From PNAI01 sp964575715 (GTDB lineage: Bacteria; Pseudomonadota; Alphaproteobacteria; Rhizobiales; Xanthobacteraceae), in the NCBI GenBank assembly GCA_964575715.1, contig CAZNSG010000242.1, forward strand, positions 1-13,068: a stretch of DNA of 13,068 nt, given 5' to 3'. How positions within the stretch are numbered: position 1 is the stretch's first letter; the number at the start of each line of letters is the position of its first letter. A program made the position numbers and the translations under genes. The notes under the pieces are model-generated. The model was not told the DNA's origin. It worked only from the letters and a program-made list of their open reading frames with translations, and searched no databases. This document shows, piece after piece, positions 1 through 7,783 of this stretch.

Positions 1-139
1 TCTGTGCCGCCCAAAAAAGCGAGTCTTTTCAATGCTCACACTGGAGTCGTTGGCCAAAGTCTTTCGTATTGCCGGGATCTCCTAAGTGCTTGAATTAGAG
101 TCCGTTTCTGAGATGCGAAAAGATGTGTGAATCGAATAG
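1..139. other. Non-coding window edge, no gene seen
   Basis: I see no convincing coding region, RNA gene or clear promoter here. It is less GC-rich than the rest and probably holds the end of whatever lies upstream of the window plus spacer sequence. Any promoter for the EutA-like gene would have to lie here or read through the palindromic element that follows. Confidence 0.5.
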
Positions 140-258
140 CCCCGCTTGCGGGGAGAGGTCGACCGAGCGAAACGAGGTCGGGTGAGGGGGACTATCGGCA
201 AGTCAGAGCACGGTAAGCCCCCCTCACCCCGACCCTCTCCCCGCAAGCGGGGAGAGGG
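140..258. repeat. Intergenic palindromic element (REP/MITE-like), type CCTCTCCCCGC
   Basis: The two halves form one long imperfect inverted repeat. The left arm starts at 140 and runs to about 190; the right arm runs from about 217 to 250 and is its reverse complement, apart from an extra segment of about 19 bases in the left arm bounded by GGTCG direct repeats. Each end also carries its own hairpin: CCCCGC-TT-GCGGGG at 140-153, and perfect 12-bp arms with an AA loop at 233-258. Such GGGGAGAGG/CCTCTCCCC palindromes are dispersed between genes in Bradyrhizobium-like genomes (family knowledge). It ends 25 bases before the EutA-like start codon, so it could act in the 5' leader of that gene; this is inference. 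Confidence 0.8.
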
Positions 259-283
259 AGAGCGGGCGCCGGAGCATCATTGA

Positions 284-1843
284 ATGCCCATAGAGCACGA
301 CGACCCAGGCGGCCGAGTCTTCTTCTCCAGCACCGGACGGTCGCTGGCGGAAGACGATGAAATTTGCCTGCTCAGCGTCGGCGTCGATATCGGCTCCTCG
401 ACTTCGCATCTGGTGTTCTCGCGCATCCTGCTGGAGCGGCTTGATTCCCGCTACGTGGTGACTCAACGCGAGACTTTCTATCAGTCGGACATTTTTCTGA
501 CGCCCTATTCCGCCGAGGAGACGATCGACGCGGATGCGCTCGGCGCCTTCATCGCGCGGCAATACCAGGACGCGCAGGTCGATCCGGACGAAATCGATAC
601 CGGCGCTCTGATCCTGACCGGCGTCGCGGTGCGGCGGCGCAATGCGCGTGCGATCGGCGAGCTGTTCGCGCGGCAGGCCGGAAAGCTGGTCGCGGTCAGC
701 GCTGGCGACAGCCTGGAGACGGTGATGGCAGCCTACGGTTCGGGCGCCGCCGCGCGCTCGATCCGCGACCAGGCAAGCGTGATGAATGTCGACGTCGGCG
801 GCGGCACGTCAAAGATCGCAATCTGCGCCGGCGGCAAGGTGGTCGACCTTACCGCGATCGACGTGGGGGCGCGGCTTGTATGCCTCGATGCGGACGGGCG
901 CATTGCGCGGCTCGAGGAAGCCGGCCTTCGCTTTGGCGCAGAGCTTGGGATTGATCTTGCTTTAGGTTCGACATTGCAACCCGAAGCCGCGCGCGCGCTT
1001 GCGGCATGCATGGCGGATCGTCTGTTCGAAGCGATGAGCGGAGGCGCACCGATGGCGGGTGGCGCAAGCCTGCTTCGCCTCGAACCGCTTCCGCGGAGCA
1101 GCGCCATCGATCAGCTCACATTCTCCGGCGGGGTGGCGGAATTCATCTACGGCCGCGAGGCGGGCGCGTTCGGCGATCTCGGGGCGCTGCTGGCGAGCGA
1201 AATCCGCGCGCGCATCGAAGGTTTTGGCCCGCGGCTGAAGCCATCCGCCGAAGGAATACGCGCCACCGTGATCGGCGCTTCGCAGTACACCATTCAGCTC
1301 AGCGGCAGCACCATCTATGTGTCTCCGCTCGAAGCCTTGCCGCTGCGCAATGTGCCGGTGATCGCGCCCGCCTTGCCGATCGATCGAGACACCATCGATC
1401 CGGCCGCAGTCGCGCGCGCGATCGAGATCGTGCTCAAACGCCTCGATCTTGCCGAAGGCGAGAGTCCGGTTGCAATGTTCGTGCCTTGGCTTGGTTCGGC
1501 GACGTTTGAGCGACTGGATGCGTTCTGTCGCGGCGGCGTCAAGGGGCTGGAGCGCGTGCTCGCGCGTGGCCATCCGCTGGTAATCGTCGGGGACGGCGAT
1601 GTGGGCGGTTTGCTCGGCATCCATCTGCGCGAGGAGATGCAGATCAAAAATCCCATTGTGTCGATCGACGGACTCGAGCTGAACGAGTTCGACTACATCG
1701 ACATCGGCGCCATGCTGGAAAGCTCCGGCGCGGTGCCGGTGGTGATTAAGTCATTGATTTTTCCAGCTAATATGGCGCCGGGCCAGGACGTGCGGGCCGG
1801 CCAACGCGTGGCCGGGGCGAGCAAGGTGGTTACCTCGACCTGA
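284..1843 (+). CDS. eutA: Ethanolamine ammonia-lyase reactivating factor EutA-like protein
   Basis: EutA is an actin/Hsp70-fold ATPase that frees damaged cobalamin from B12-dependent ethanolamine ammonia-lyase (EutBC) so that a fresh cofactor can bind. The protein is 519 aa against about 467 in E. coli. Phosphate-1 motif DIGSSTS lies at residues 35-41, phosphate-2 motif DVGGGTS at 170-176, and the family block SGGVAEFIYG at 281-290. There is no signal peptide, so it should be cytosolic. The ATG at 284 has GGAG nine bases upstream; the first 30 residues are a poorly conserved lead-in, so the start is only moderately sure. No eutB, eutC or microcompartment gene lies in the window; the lyase may be upstream of the edge or elsewhere. 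Family assignment is firm; the physiological partner is unproven. Confidence 0.88.
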   Translation: MPIEHDDPGGRVFFSSTGRSLAEDDEICLLSVGVDIGSSTSHLVFSRILLERLDSRYVVTQRETFYQSDIFLTPYSAEETIDADALGAFIARQYQDAQVDPDEIDTGALILTGVAVRRRNARAIGELFARQAGKLVAVSAGDSLETVMAAYGSGAAARSIRDQASVMNVDVGGGTSKIAICAGGKVVDLTAIDVGARLVCLDADGRIARLEEAGLRFGAELGIDLALGSTLQPEAARALAACMADRLFEAMSGGAPMAGGASLLRLEPLPRSSAIDQLTFSGGVAEFIYGREAGAFGDLGALLASEIRARIEGFGPRLKPSAEGIRATVIGASQYTIQLSGSTIYVSPLEALPLRNVPVIAPALPIDRDTIDPAAVARAIEIVLKRLDLAEGESPVAMFVPWLGSATFERLDAFCRGGVKGLERVLARGHPLVIVGDGDVGGLLGIHLREEMQIKNPIVSIDGLELNEFDYIDIGAMLESSGAVPVVIKSLIFPANMAPGQDVRAGQRVAGASKVVTST

Positions 1844-1951
1844 TGAACGCCTTAAGGATCGACGGAAATACTCGCCGCAATCGGCAGCGCGATGGCTGCC
1901 AAAACCCGCGTGCACATGATTTACTTCCCGATATATTGTGGGGGTAGCGTC

Positions 1952-3700
1952 ATGAACCGTTTCCTGCTCGCGCTGCGCGCGTTTCTCGCGCTCGTGCTGC
2001 CGTATTTCCGGTCAGAAGACCGTTGGCGCGGCCGGGCGCTGCTTGCCGGCGTCATCGCCGCGGAATTCGCGCTGGTCTATATCGCCGTCGTTACCAATCA
2101 ATGGCAGGGCCGTTTCTTCAACGCGCTCGAAGCGCGCGACTGGAGCACTGTGCGCGCCGAGATCATGGTGTTCGGTTTTATCGTCGCCGGCAATATCTTC
2201 ATCGGTATGGCAATGTTCTGGATCGGCCAGCATTTCCAGATGCGCTGGCGGCGCTGGATGACCGAGCGCTTCGTCGGCATCTGGATGGCGGAAGGACGGC
2301 ACTATCGCGTGCGCTTTGTCGATCCGAACGTCGACAACATTCATTTGCGGATTGCCAATGACATCTCCGTTTTTATCCAGAAAACCTACGAGATCGGCAG
2401 CGGGCTGGTCGGCGTCATCGTCATGCTGATCTCGTTTGCCATCATCTTGTGGGGACTTTCCGCCACGACACCGCTGCCGTTGTTTGGACTGGACCTGTCG
2501 TTTCCCGGCTATCTGGTGTTGACCGCGCTTTGCTATGCGGCGATCGGCACGCTGATCGCGCATCTCATTGGCCGGCGGCTCATCGCGCTCAACTTCCAGC
2601 AGCAGCGGCGCGAGGCCGATTTGCGCTTTGCGACTGCACGGGTGACCGATCATTCCGAACAGGTGGCGCTGCTGCAGGCGGAAGCGGTCGAGCGTGCGGA
2701 GATAGGCCGGCGGTTCGGATCGCTGATCGGGAATTGGGTCAAGCTCGCAGCCGTGCAGAGTCGCCTGACCGGATTCACTTATGGCTACGGCCATGTGTCG
2801 ATGATCTTCCCGACGCTTGTCGTTTCCCCCGCCTATCTGATCGGCGCCATTCCGCTCGGCGCGCTGATGCAGGCGGCGCTCGCGTTCCAGCGCGTGGAAA
2901 CCTCATTTGCCTATTTCATCAACTCCTACAGCAAGATCGCGGAGTGGAAGGCGGCCATGGATCGCGTCTGGCAGCTGGAGACCGCACTGCAGCGGGTCGA
3001 TCGCATCGACATTGCGAATGGCGCGCTCGCGGTGGATCGGGAGCCGCGCAAAGACGTGACGCTGCGCGATCTCGTCCTGCGCCGCCCGAGCGGAGAACTT
3101 CTATCCGCGATTCCGGATGTAAGACTTGCGCCAGGTGAGAGGCTCCTGATCAGCGGGCCATCGGGCGCGGGCAAGTCGATGCTGTTTAAAGCGCTGTCCG
3201 GCATTTGGCCGTTCGGCGAGGGCCGGATCCGGATCCCCGAGAGCGCGCGTGTGCTGACGCTGCCGTCACGGCCCTATTTCCCGCTCGGTACGCTGCGGCA
3301 GGCGCTCGCTGTGCCAACGCCGGCCGAGCGGATCGCGGACGCCGATATTCGCGACGCCATGATGGCTATGGACCTCGCGCACCTCGAACACCGGCTTGAC
3401 GAGGAGGCCGAATGGAGCACGGTGCTTTCCGCCGGGGAGCAGCACCGCGTTGGATTTGCGCGTGCGCTCATTCATCGCCCGACCATCCTTATGCTCGACG
3501 ATGCCGATGCGATGGTCGAAGGCGGGCGGGCGCGAGAGCTTTACGGAATAATGATGGCGAGAATGCCCGAGACAATCATCATATCGGCCAGCCGCTCCGC
3601 AGCGCTTGCAAATCTACACCGCCGCACCGTCGAGATCGGTCCGAGAACGAAGGATGCCGACGTTACACCGGATTTATTTGCCTTTGCGAAGTCGGCGTAA
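1952..3700 (+). CDS. SbmA/BacA/YddA-type ABC transporter, fused permease-ATPase with degenerate catalytic motifs
   Basis: This inner-membrane half-transporter of 582 aa has an N-terminal multi-helix domain (about residues 10-330) of the SbmA/BacA, ABC_membrane_2 type, then a nucleotide-binding domain. Family members work as homodimers and move peptides, cobalamin or very-long-chain acyl compounds. Walker A is intact (GPSGAGKS, 402-409), as is the signature LSAGEQ (492-497). Three ATPase positions differ from consensus: the Q-loop reads LPSRPY with Ser439 for Gln; Walker B reads LMLDDADA with Asp517 for the catalytic Glu; and the H-loop reads ISASRS with Ser547 where His is expected. ATP may be bound but turned over poorly. 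I prefer ATG 1952, preceded by a G-rich Shine-Dalgarno-like stretch (GTGGGGGT), over the in-frame ATG at 1892, which would add 20 residues without a good site. Substrate unknown. Confidence 0.85.
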   Translation: MNRFLLALRAFLALVLPYFRSEDRWRGRALLAGVIAAEFALVYIAVVTNQWQGRFFNALEARDWSTVRAEIMVFGFIVAGNIFIGMAMFWIGQHFQMRWRRWMTERFVGIWMAEGRHYRVRFVDPNVDNIHLRIANDISVFIQKTYEIGSGLVGVIVMLISFAIILWGLSATTPLPLFGLDLSFPGYLVLTALCYAAIGTLIAHLIGRRLIALNFQQQRREADLRFATARVTDHSEQVALLQAEAVERAEIGRRFGSLIGNWVKLAAVQSRLTGFTYGYGHVSMIFPTLVVSPAYLIGAIPLGALMQAALAFQRVETSFAYFINSYSKIAEWKAAMDRVWQLETALQRVDRIDIANGALAVDREPRKDVTLRDLVLRRPSGELLSAIPDVRLAPGERLLISGPSGAGKSMLFKALSGIWPFGEGRIRIPESARVLTLPSRPYFPLGTLRQALAVPTPAERIADADIRDAMMAMDLAHLEHRLDEEAEWSTVLSAGEQHRVGFARALIHRPTILMLDDADAMVEGGRARELYGIMMARMPETIIISASRSAALANLHRRTVEIGPRTKDADVTPDLFAFAKSA

Positions 3701-3704
3701 GGGC

Positions 3705-4310
3705 TTATGCCGCAGCCAGCAGCAGAACGCCCAATACGGCGATCGCGGTGCCAACGCTGCGCGTCGCATAGCGCACCGGTGCACGATCGGCAACCGCGCC
3801 CATGGCAAACCCGATCACGTGCAGCGCCAATGTCGAAACAATGAAGCCCGCCCCATAGGCCATGACCGAGTCCTGCGCCGGCAGTTCGAGGCCGTGGCCA
3901 TAGCCATGAAACAGCGCAAAGAGCGCGATCAGCACGGCGCTCGCGAGCAGCGAAGGCCGTAGCGCAAAGGCAATCAGGGCGCCGAGCAAGAGGACCGAGC
4001 CCGCAATTGCCGTCTCCAGCCAGGGCAATGCCAAGCCGTTCGCTCCCAGGACCGCACCAACTGCCATCATCAGAGGAAATGTCGCGACCAGCAGCCAACA
4101 CGTGGGCCGGCCGAATTGCGCGGCCCAGAGTCCCACCGCCACCATCGCCAGCATGTGATCGAGGCCGGAAAACGGATGCGCGATGCCGCCAACCAAGCCG
4201 CCGGAATGATTGCCGATATGGGCGAGCGCCGCTCCATGGAGAGCGCCGAGTATAAATGCGACAACCGCAGCCAATGACAGGGAACGTGAGATGGTGCGAC
4301 GGAGCGACAT
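3705..4310 (-). CDS. hupE: HupE/UreJ family metal permease
   Basis: This is a 201-aa membrane protein of the HupE/UreJ family, whose members take up nickel (some cobalt) for hydrogenase, urease or related metalloenzymes. Residues 1-30 form a cleavable signal peptide ending in ALA, so the mature protein would start with the His-rich AHIGNHSGG. The family motifs HPFSGLDHM (45-53) and FHGYGHGLE (134-142) are intact, and about six hydrophobic helices follow. I chose the ATG at 4310 because AAGGA sits five bases upstream; the frame stays open to 4451, but that longer form would run into the neighbouring ferredoxin gene. Its stop lies four bases from the convergent ABC gene stop, leaving no room for a separate terminator. 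No urease, hydrogenase or cobalamin biosynthesis gene is visible; nickel versus cobalt is undecided. Confidence 0.9.
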   Translation of the reverse strand: MSLRRTISRSLSLAAVVAFILGALHGAALAHIGNHSGGLVGGIAHPFSGLDHMLAMVAVGLWAAQFGRPTCWLLVATFPLMMAVGAVLGANGLALPWLETAIAGSVLLLGALIAFALRPSLLASAVLIALFALFHGYGHGLELPAQDSVMAYGAGFIVSTLALHVIGFAMGAVADRAPVRYATRSVGTAIAVLGVLLLAAA

Positions 4311-4384
4311 GGATTTCCTTGCGTCGGAGAACGGTGAAGGTAGATCGGAATAGGTATCGCGCATGGCGGGCAGAATTTCAATCT

Positions 4385-4693
4385 TCAGATTTCGATGAAC
4401 ACTTTTCCGTCCTGTACGACAGCCGGGTAGGTCTTGATTGGGATCATGCAAGGCGGCGACACTACCTCGCCGGTCTTGATGTTGAACTGGCCATTATGGA
4501 AATTGCACTCGATCACATCGCCATCGATAAAGCCCTCGGACAGCGAACCCGGGCCGTGGGTGCAGGCGTCGTCGGTCACATAGAACTGGCCATCGATGTT
4601 GAAGACCGCGACAGCGAGCCCGCCGGCTTCGACCTTGCGCGCGTTGCCGACGGTAACTTCATCGGCCTTGCAAAGTTCAACGCGTGTGGGCAC
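4385..4693 (-). CDS. Rieske [2Fe-2S] ferredoxin of a ring-hydroxylating oxygenase
   Basis: This 102-aa soluble electron carrier resembles the ferredoxin components of naphthalene, biphenyl and carbazole dioxygenases. The Rieske ligands are present as C44-T-H46 and C63-x-x-H66 (CTHG and CNFH) with 16 residues between the pairs, and the C-terminus has the usual IKTYP-V-DGKV strand pair. I chose the GTG at 4693 because the product then begins at the conserved first strand (VPTRVELCKADEV) and AGAGAAG lies just upstream; an ATG at 4786 would add 31 residues not seen in the family. It is divergent from the oxygenase alpha subunit, with a 189-bp shared control region, and should shuttle electrons from the FAD reductase encoded further downstream. 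A role with the oxygenase is inferred from context. Confidence 0.9.
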   Translation of the reverse strand: MPTRVELCKADEVTVGNARKVEAGGLAVAVFNIDGQFYVTDDACTHGPGSLSEGFIDGDVIECNFHNGQFNIKTGEVVSPPCMIPIKTYPAVVQDGKVFIEI

Positions 4694-4738
4694 CGGCTTC
4701 TCTTGCAGAAAGGCAGCGGGGATGAGTAATATCGTGCT

Positions 4739-4753
4739 CGGAACGATGTTCCG
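4739..4753. promoter_or_regulatory. Inverted repeat CGGAAC-GAT-GTTCCG, candidate IclR operator
   Basis: This is a perfect 6-bp inverted repeat with a 3-bp spacer in the divergent region between ferredoxin and oxygenase, 46 bases upstream of the ferredoxin GTG. It is followed by an AT-rich stretch TATATAAG that could be a -10 region for the minus strand. The same half-site occurs three times beside the IclR gene. IclR-family regulators often bind short inverted repeats of this size. The link to this regulator is inference. Confidence 0.5.
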
Positions 4754-4882
4754 TATATAAGAATTCGACGCCCAACCATAGACCACGGCTTTTGATTTTG
4801 GTCAACGCTGGCGGATCGTTTGCGCTAAAGCCTATTTATGGGCAACGTAGAATAGCGATAGAACGTACCGGGAGCTTTTCCG

Positions 4883-6166
4883 ATGCTCAGGAAAGAACAG
4901 AACGATCTGCTTACCCAGACCGGGCCCGGCACACCGATGGGGGAAATGTTCCGCCGGCATTGGCTTCCCGCGCTGCTCGCCGAGGAGTTGCCGGAGAACG
5001 AATGTCCGCCGGTGCGGATCAAATTGCTTTCGGAGCGACTCTTGGCCTGGCGCGACACGCAAGGGCGCTATGCGCTGACCGACGAGTTCTGCGCGCACCG
5101 CGGCATCTCGCTCTGGTTCGGCCGCAACGAGGACAACGGACTGCGCTGCCCCTATCACGGCTGGAAATACGACCACACCGGCCAATGCATCGAGGTGCCG
5201 TCGGAGCCGTCGGAAAGCGGCTTTTGTAAAAAGATCAAGCTCAAATCCTATCCGCTGATCGAGCGCGGCGGCCTGTTGTGGACCTACATGGGGCCGCCCG
5301 AGCAGCAACCTTCGCCGCCGGAATGGGAATTTGCCACGGTCCCGCGCGCGCAGAGCATCACAACCAAGCGCATGCAGGAATGTAACTGGCTGCAGGCGCT
5401 CGAAGGCGGCATCGACTCCAGCCACGTGTCGTTCCTGCATCGCGGCGACCTCGAAACCGATCCGCTGTTTCGCGGCGCCAAGGGCAACCAATACAATCTG
5501 GGCGATTCGAGGCCGGTCTTTGAAGTGGTCGAAAGTCCCGGCGGTCTTTATATCGGCGCGCGCCGCAATGCCGAGAACGGAAGTTACTACTGGCGCATCA
5601 CGCAATGGGTGATGCCGACGTTTACGATGATTCCGCCGCGCGGCAATCATCCGGTGCACGGGCATTTCTGGATCCCGGCCGACGACGAAAATTGCTGGAC
5701 CTGGAGTTACGATTATCACCCGACCCGTGCATTGAGCGCGGAGGTGGTGGCGGCGGTGCGCGAGGGCAAAGGCATCCACGTCACCTACGTTCCGGGAACA
5801 TTCCGGCCGGCCGCCAACAAGGACAACGACTATCTGATGGATCGCGCGGCGCAAAAGCGCGGCGAGACTTATTGCGGCGTGGCCGGCTTCGCCATGCAGG
5901 ATGCTTCCATCCAAGAAAGCATGGGACCGATCGTCGATCGCTCAAAAGAAAATCTTGTCTCCACCGACAATGGCATCATCATGATGCGCCACCGGCTGCT
6001 GCGCTCGCTCAAGGCGATGGAAAATGGCGAGACTCCGCCGGGCGTCGATCTCGTCCATCAGCGCGTGCGCTCGGCCGCGGTCGTGCTGCCGCCGGATCAG
6101 CCGTTCAAGGACGCGGCGAAAGAGGCGCTGATCGCCAAACCTGGCGTCGCACCGGCGTCGGTGTAA
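4883..6166 (+). CDS. Phthalate dioxygenase-type Rieske non-heme iron oxygenase, alpha subunit
   Basis: This catalytic oxygenase (427 aa) of the alpha-only, phthalate 4,5-dioxygenase/OHBDO-like branch inserts oxygen into, or O-/N-demethylates, an aromatic acid or similar ring. The N-terminal Rieske domain carries C70-x-H72 and C89-x-x-H92 with 16 residues between. The mononuclear iron site is EGGIDSSHVSFLH: Asp178 matches the bridging aspartate of Burkholderia phthalate dioxygenase, and His181 and His186 are two ligands. The third carboxylate is probably Asp362 in the STDNG block. No beta subunit follows, as expected for this branch. GGGAG lies eight bases before the ATG at 4883. The next gene starts six bases after the stop, so the two are likely cotranscribed. 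The family is certain; the substrate cannot be told from sequence, and hydroxylase, dioxygenase or demethylase are all possible. Confidence 0.93.
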   Translation: MLRKEQNDLLTQTGPGTPMGEMFRRHWLPALLAEELPENECPPVRIKLLSERLLAWRDTQGRYALTDEFCAHRGISLWFGRNEDNGLRCPYHGWKYDHTGQCIEVPSEPSESGFCKKIKLKSYPLIERGGLLWTYMGPPEQQPSPPEWEFATVPRAQSITTKRMQECNWLQALEGGIDSSHVSFLHRGDLETDPLFRGAKGNQYNLGDSRPVFEVVESPGGLYIGARRNAENGSYYWRITQWVMPTFTMIPPRGNHPVHGHFWIPADDENCWTWSYDYHPTRALSAEVVAAVREGKGIHVTYVPGTFRPAANKDNDYLMDRAAQKRGETYCGVAGFAMQDASIQESMGPIVDRSKENLVSTDNGIIMMRHRLLRSLKAMENGETPPGVDLVHQRVRSAAVVLPPDQPFKDAAKEALIAKPGVAPASV

Positions 6167-6172
6167 CCGGCC

Positions 6173-6679
6173 ATGCTGAGCGAATCCGCCCGCATGAGCA
6201 GCGCCGCGGAAGCGCGCTTTCGCATCAATGCGCCCAACTCGCTACCGCGCGTGACTAAAATCATTGCGCTCGATCGCTCGAGCGAGCATCTGATCAAACG
6301 ATTGGCGCAGGGGCGCTGGAACGGCGCGACATTCTTCACCGCGAGCGCATTCGCCAGCACGCCGCGCAAAGGCGAGAGTCTCGCAGGCTGGCTGAGCGAT
6401 CTCGCCGGGCGCACCAAAATTCTGCTGGACGAGGTCAACAGCGCCGACCAGGTCGTGATGGTCGCAACTGTGGGCGAGAATGTAGCAGCGGCTTCGCTGA
6501 TCGGCGAGGCGTGCAGCCTCAAGCGCGTGATGACGACCGCGCTGATCACAGGCGCCGCGGGCAAATCGGACAAGGTGCTGTCGAAGACCTTGGCACAGCT
6601 GCGGCCATGGGCACTGATGCTGGTGATCGCCAGCGCCGACGAATACATCGAAGATATGCTGGCTGCGCTGCGGGCGTAA
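6173..6679 (+). CDS. Unrecognised 168-aa protein downstream of Rieske oxygenase
   Basis: I do not recognise this family. The protein is soluble, with no signal peptide or membrane segment. Its pattern is alternating strands and helices: strand VTKIIAL (about 27-33), strand ATFFTA (52-57), strand QVVMVAT followed by VGENVAAASLIGEACSL (92-115), strand MTTALITG, and strand WALMLVIAS near the C-terminus. This suggests a small Rossmann-like or flavodoxin-like fold, but no standard nucleotide-binding glycine loop is evident. The ATG at 6173 lies six bases after the oxygenase stop; an internal ATG at 6194 (MSSAAEARF) is an alternative. Tight linkage suggests a role with the oxygenase, such as assembly, substrate handling or an accessory subunit. 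Coding bias and frame continuity support a real gene. Confidence 0.75.
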   Translation: MLSESARMSSAAEARFRINAPNSLPRVTKIIALDRSSEHLIKRLAQGRWNGATFFTASAFASTPRKGESLAGWLSDLAGRTKILLDEVNSADQVVMVATVGENVAAASLIGEACSLKRVMTTALITGAAGKSDKVLSKTLAQLRPWALMLVIASADEYIEDMLAALRA

Positions 6680-6690
6680 GCGAACGGGGC

Positions 6691-6778
6691 GCCTCTCCCC
6701 GCCCGAATTCGGGTTTACCCGAGTTTGGAATTTATATTGGCCGAAGTCGGATTAATCCGACTTCGGCCGGGGAGAGGC
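6691..6778. repeat. Nested palindromic intergenic element, possible bidirectional terminator
   Basis: Outer arms GCCTCTCCCCG (6691-6701) and CGGGGAGAGGC (6768-6778) are exact inverse complements. Inside are an imperfect hairpin, AATTCGGGT-TT-ACCCGAGTT (6706-6725), and a perfect 30-bp palindrome at 6739-6768 centred on GGATTAATCC. It lies between the convergent ends of the 168-aa gene and the Bug receptor gene, so transcripts from both sides would form strong stem-loops. There is no T-tract, so intrinsic termination is uncertain. The outer arms match the element near position 250, and the inner cores match the element near 12260-12326. Confidence 0.85.
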
Positions 6779-6805
6779 AGATGGCCAGGCCGATCGAGGC
6801 GGAAA

Positions 6806-7783
6806 TCAATTCGTCGGAACCAGGTTGATGTCCTTGGCGAGTTTGACCGTTCCCGCAATATCGTCGTGGACAAATTTCGTGAAACCTTCCACGCTCATGG
6901 GCTGGGTTTGAACGCCGAGTTGCGCCAGCCGTTCCTGTACGGCCGATGTGGCGAGCGCCTTCTGAATTTCGGCGTTCAGCTTGTCGATGATGGCGCGCGG
7001 GGTCTTCGCCGGCGCGGAAATCCCACCCCAGAACAGATAAGTGGCATCGGGGTAGCCGGCCTCGATGATGGTCGGCACATCGGGCAAGGCGGGCGCCCGC
7101 TTCGGCGTGCTCACGGCGAGCGCCGTCACTTTGCCGTCCTTGATCACCGGCAGCGCCGGCGCAATCGGCAGGTAATAATAGTCAATGCGGCCCGCCATGA
7201 CTTCGGTAAAGGCCTCGACCGGTCCACGGAACGGAATGTGCTGGACGTCGATCTTGGCGCTGAGGCGGAAACGCTCGGCCGCCATGTGGGATGCGGCTCC
7301 GATGCCCGCGGAGGCAAAGTTCAATGTACCGGGCTTCGCCTTGGCCGTCGCGACGAGGTCCGCGACGGTCTTAAACCCTTTCGAAGGCGCCGAAACCAAT
7401 ACGCTTGGCTGAATGCCGAACATGGCGACCGGAGCAAAATCGCGGACCGGGTCGAAGGGCAGGGTCTTATGCAGCACGACATGAGAACTCATGGTGGATG
7501 AGTTCAGCAGCAGCGTGTAACCGTCCGGATCAGCCTTGGCGACCACGGAAACACCGAGCGTCCCGCCTCCACCCGGCCGGTTCTCAATGATGTAAGACTG
7601 GCCAATCTGTCTGAACACCTGATCGAGCACAACGCGCGCGACGATGTCGTTGGCGTTGCCGGCCGTAAAGGTGCTGATCACCTGCACCGTCCTGGTCGGC
7701 CATTCCTGCGAAATCGCCGAGGCGTTGCTGGCAATGAATGCCGCGCTGGCGAGAACGCCGCACAAACTGCGAAATGATGTCAT
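6806..7783 (-). CDS. Bug/TctC family periplasmic solute-binding receptor
   Basis: This 325-aa protein is a tripartite tricarboxylate transporter (TTT) receptor of the Bug family. Such proteins capture carboxylates or aromatic acids in the periplasm. Residues 1-23 form a signal peptide ending in ASA. The first strand and loop read VQVISTFTAGNANDIVAR, and the block ENRPGGGGTLG followed by DPDGYTLLL (about 67-93) is typical. GGGAGA upstream supports the ATG at 7783. No TctA or TctB membrane partner is in the window, which is common for Bug proteins in this group; it may share transport proteins encoded elsewhere or act as a sensor. It lies behind the IclR gene on the same strand with a 213-bp gap, so cotranscription is possible. 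A function in uptake of the oxygenase substrate is inferred from context only. Confidence 0.92.
   Translation of the reverse strand: MTSFRSLCGVLASAAFIASNASAISQEWPTRTVQVISTFTAGNANDIVARVVLDQVFRQIGQSYIIENRPGGGGTLGVSVVAKADPDGYTLLLNSSTMSSHVVLHKTLPFDPVRDFAPVAMFGIQPSVLVSAPSKGFKTVADLVATAKAKPGTLNFASAGIGAASHMAAERFRLSAKIDVQHIPFRGPVEAFTEVMAGRIDYYYLPIAPALPVIKDGKVTALAVSTPKRAPALPDVPTIIEAGYPDATYLFWGGISAPAKTPRAIIDKLNAEIQKALATSAVQERLAQLGVQTQPMSVEGFTKFVHDDIAGTVKLAKDINLVPTN

Noticed and set aside
2012..2794. 260-aa open frame on the minus strand
   Set aside because: Antisense to the membrane domain of the ABC transporter; composition is typical of a shadow frame.
4311..4451. Longer N-terminus for the HupE protein
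   Set aside because: It would put charged residues ahead of a normal signal peptide and overlap the ferredoxin gene; the ATG at 4310 has a good ribosome site.
4832..5914. 360-aa open frame on the minus strand
   Set aside because: Antisense to the oxygenase alpha subunit, whose Rieske and iron-site motifs are intact; the antisense product has no recognisable domain.
6725..7501. 258-aa plus-strand frame
   Set aside because: Antisense to the Bug/TctC receptor and begins inside the palindromic element.
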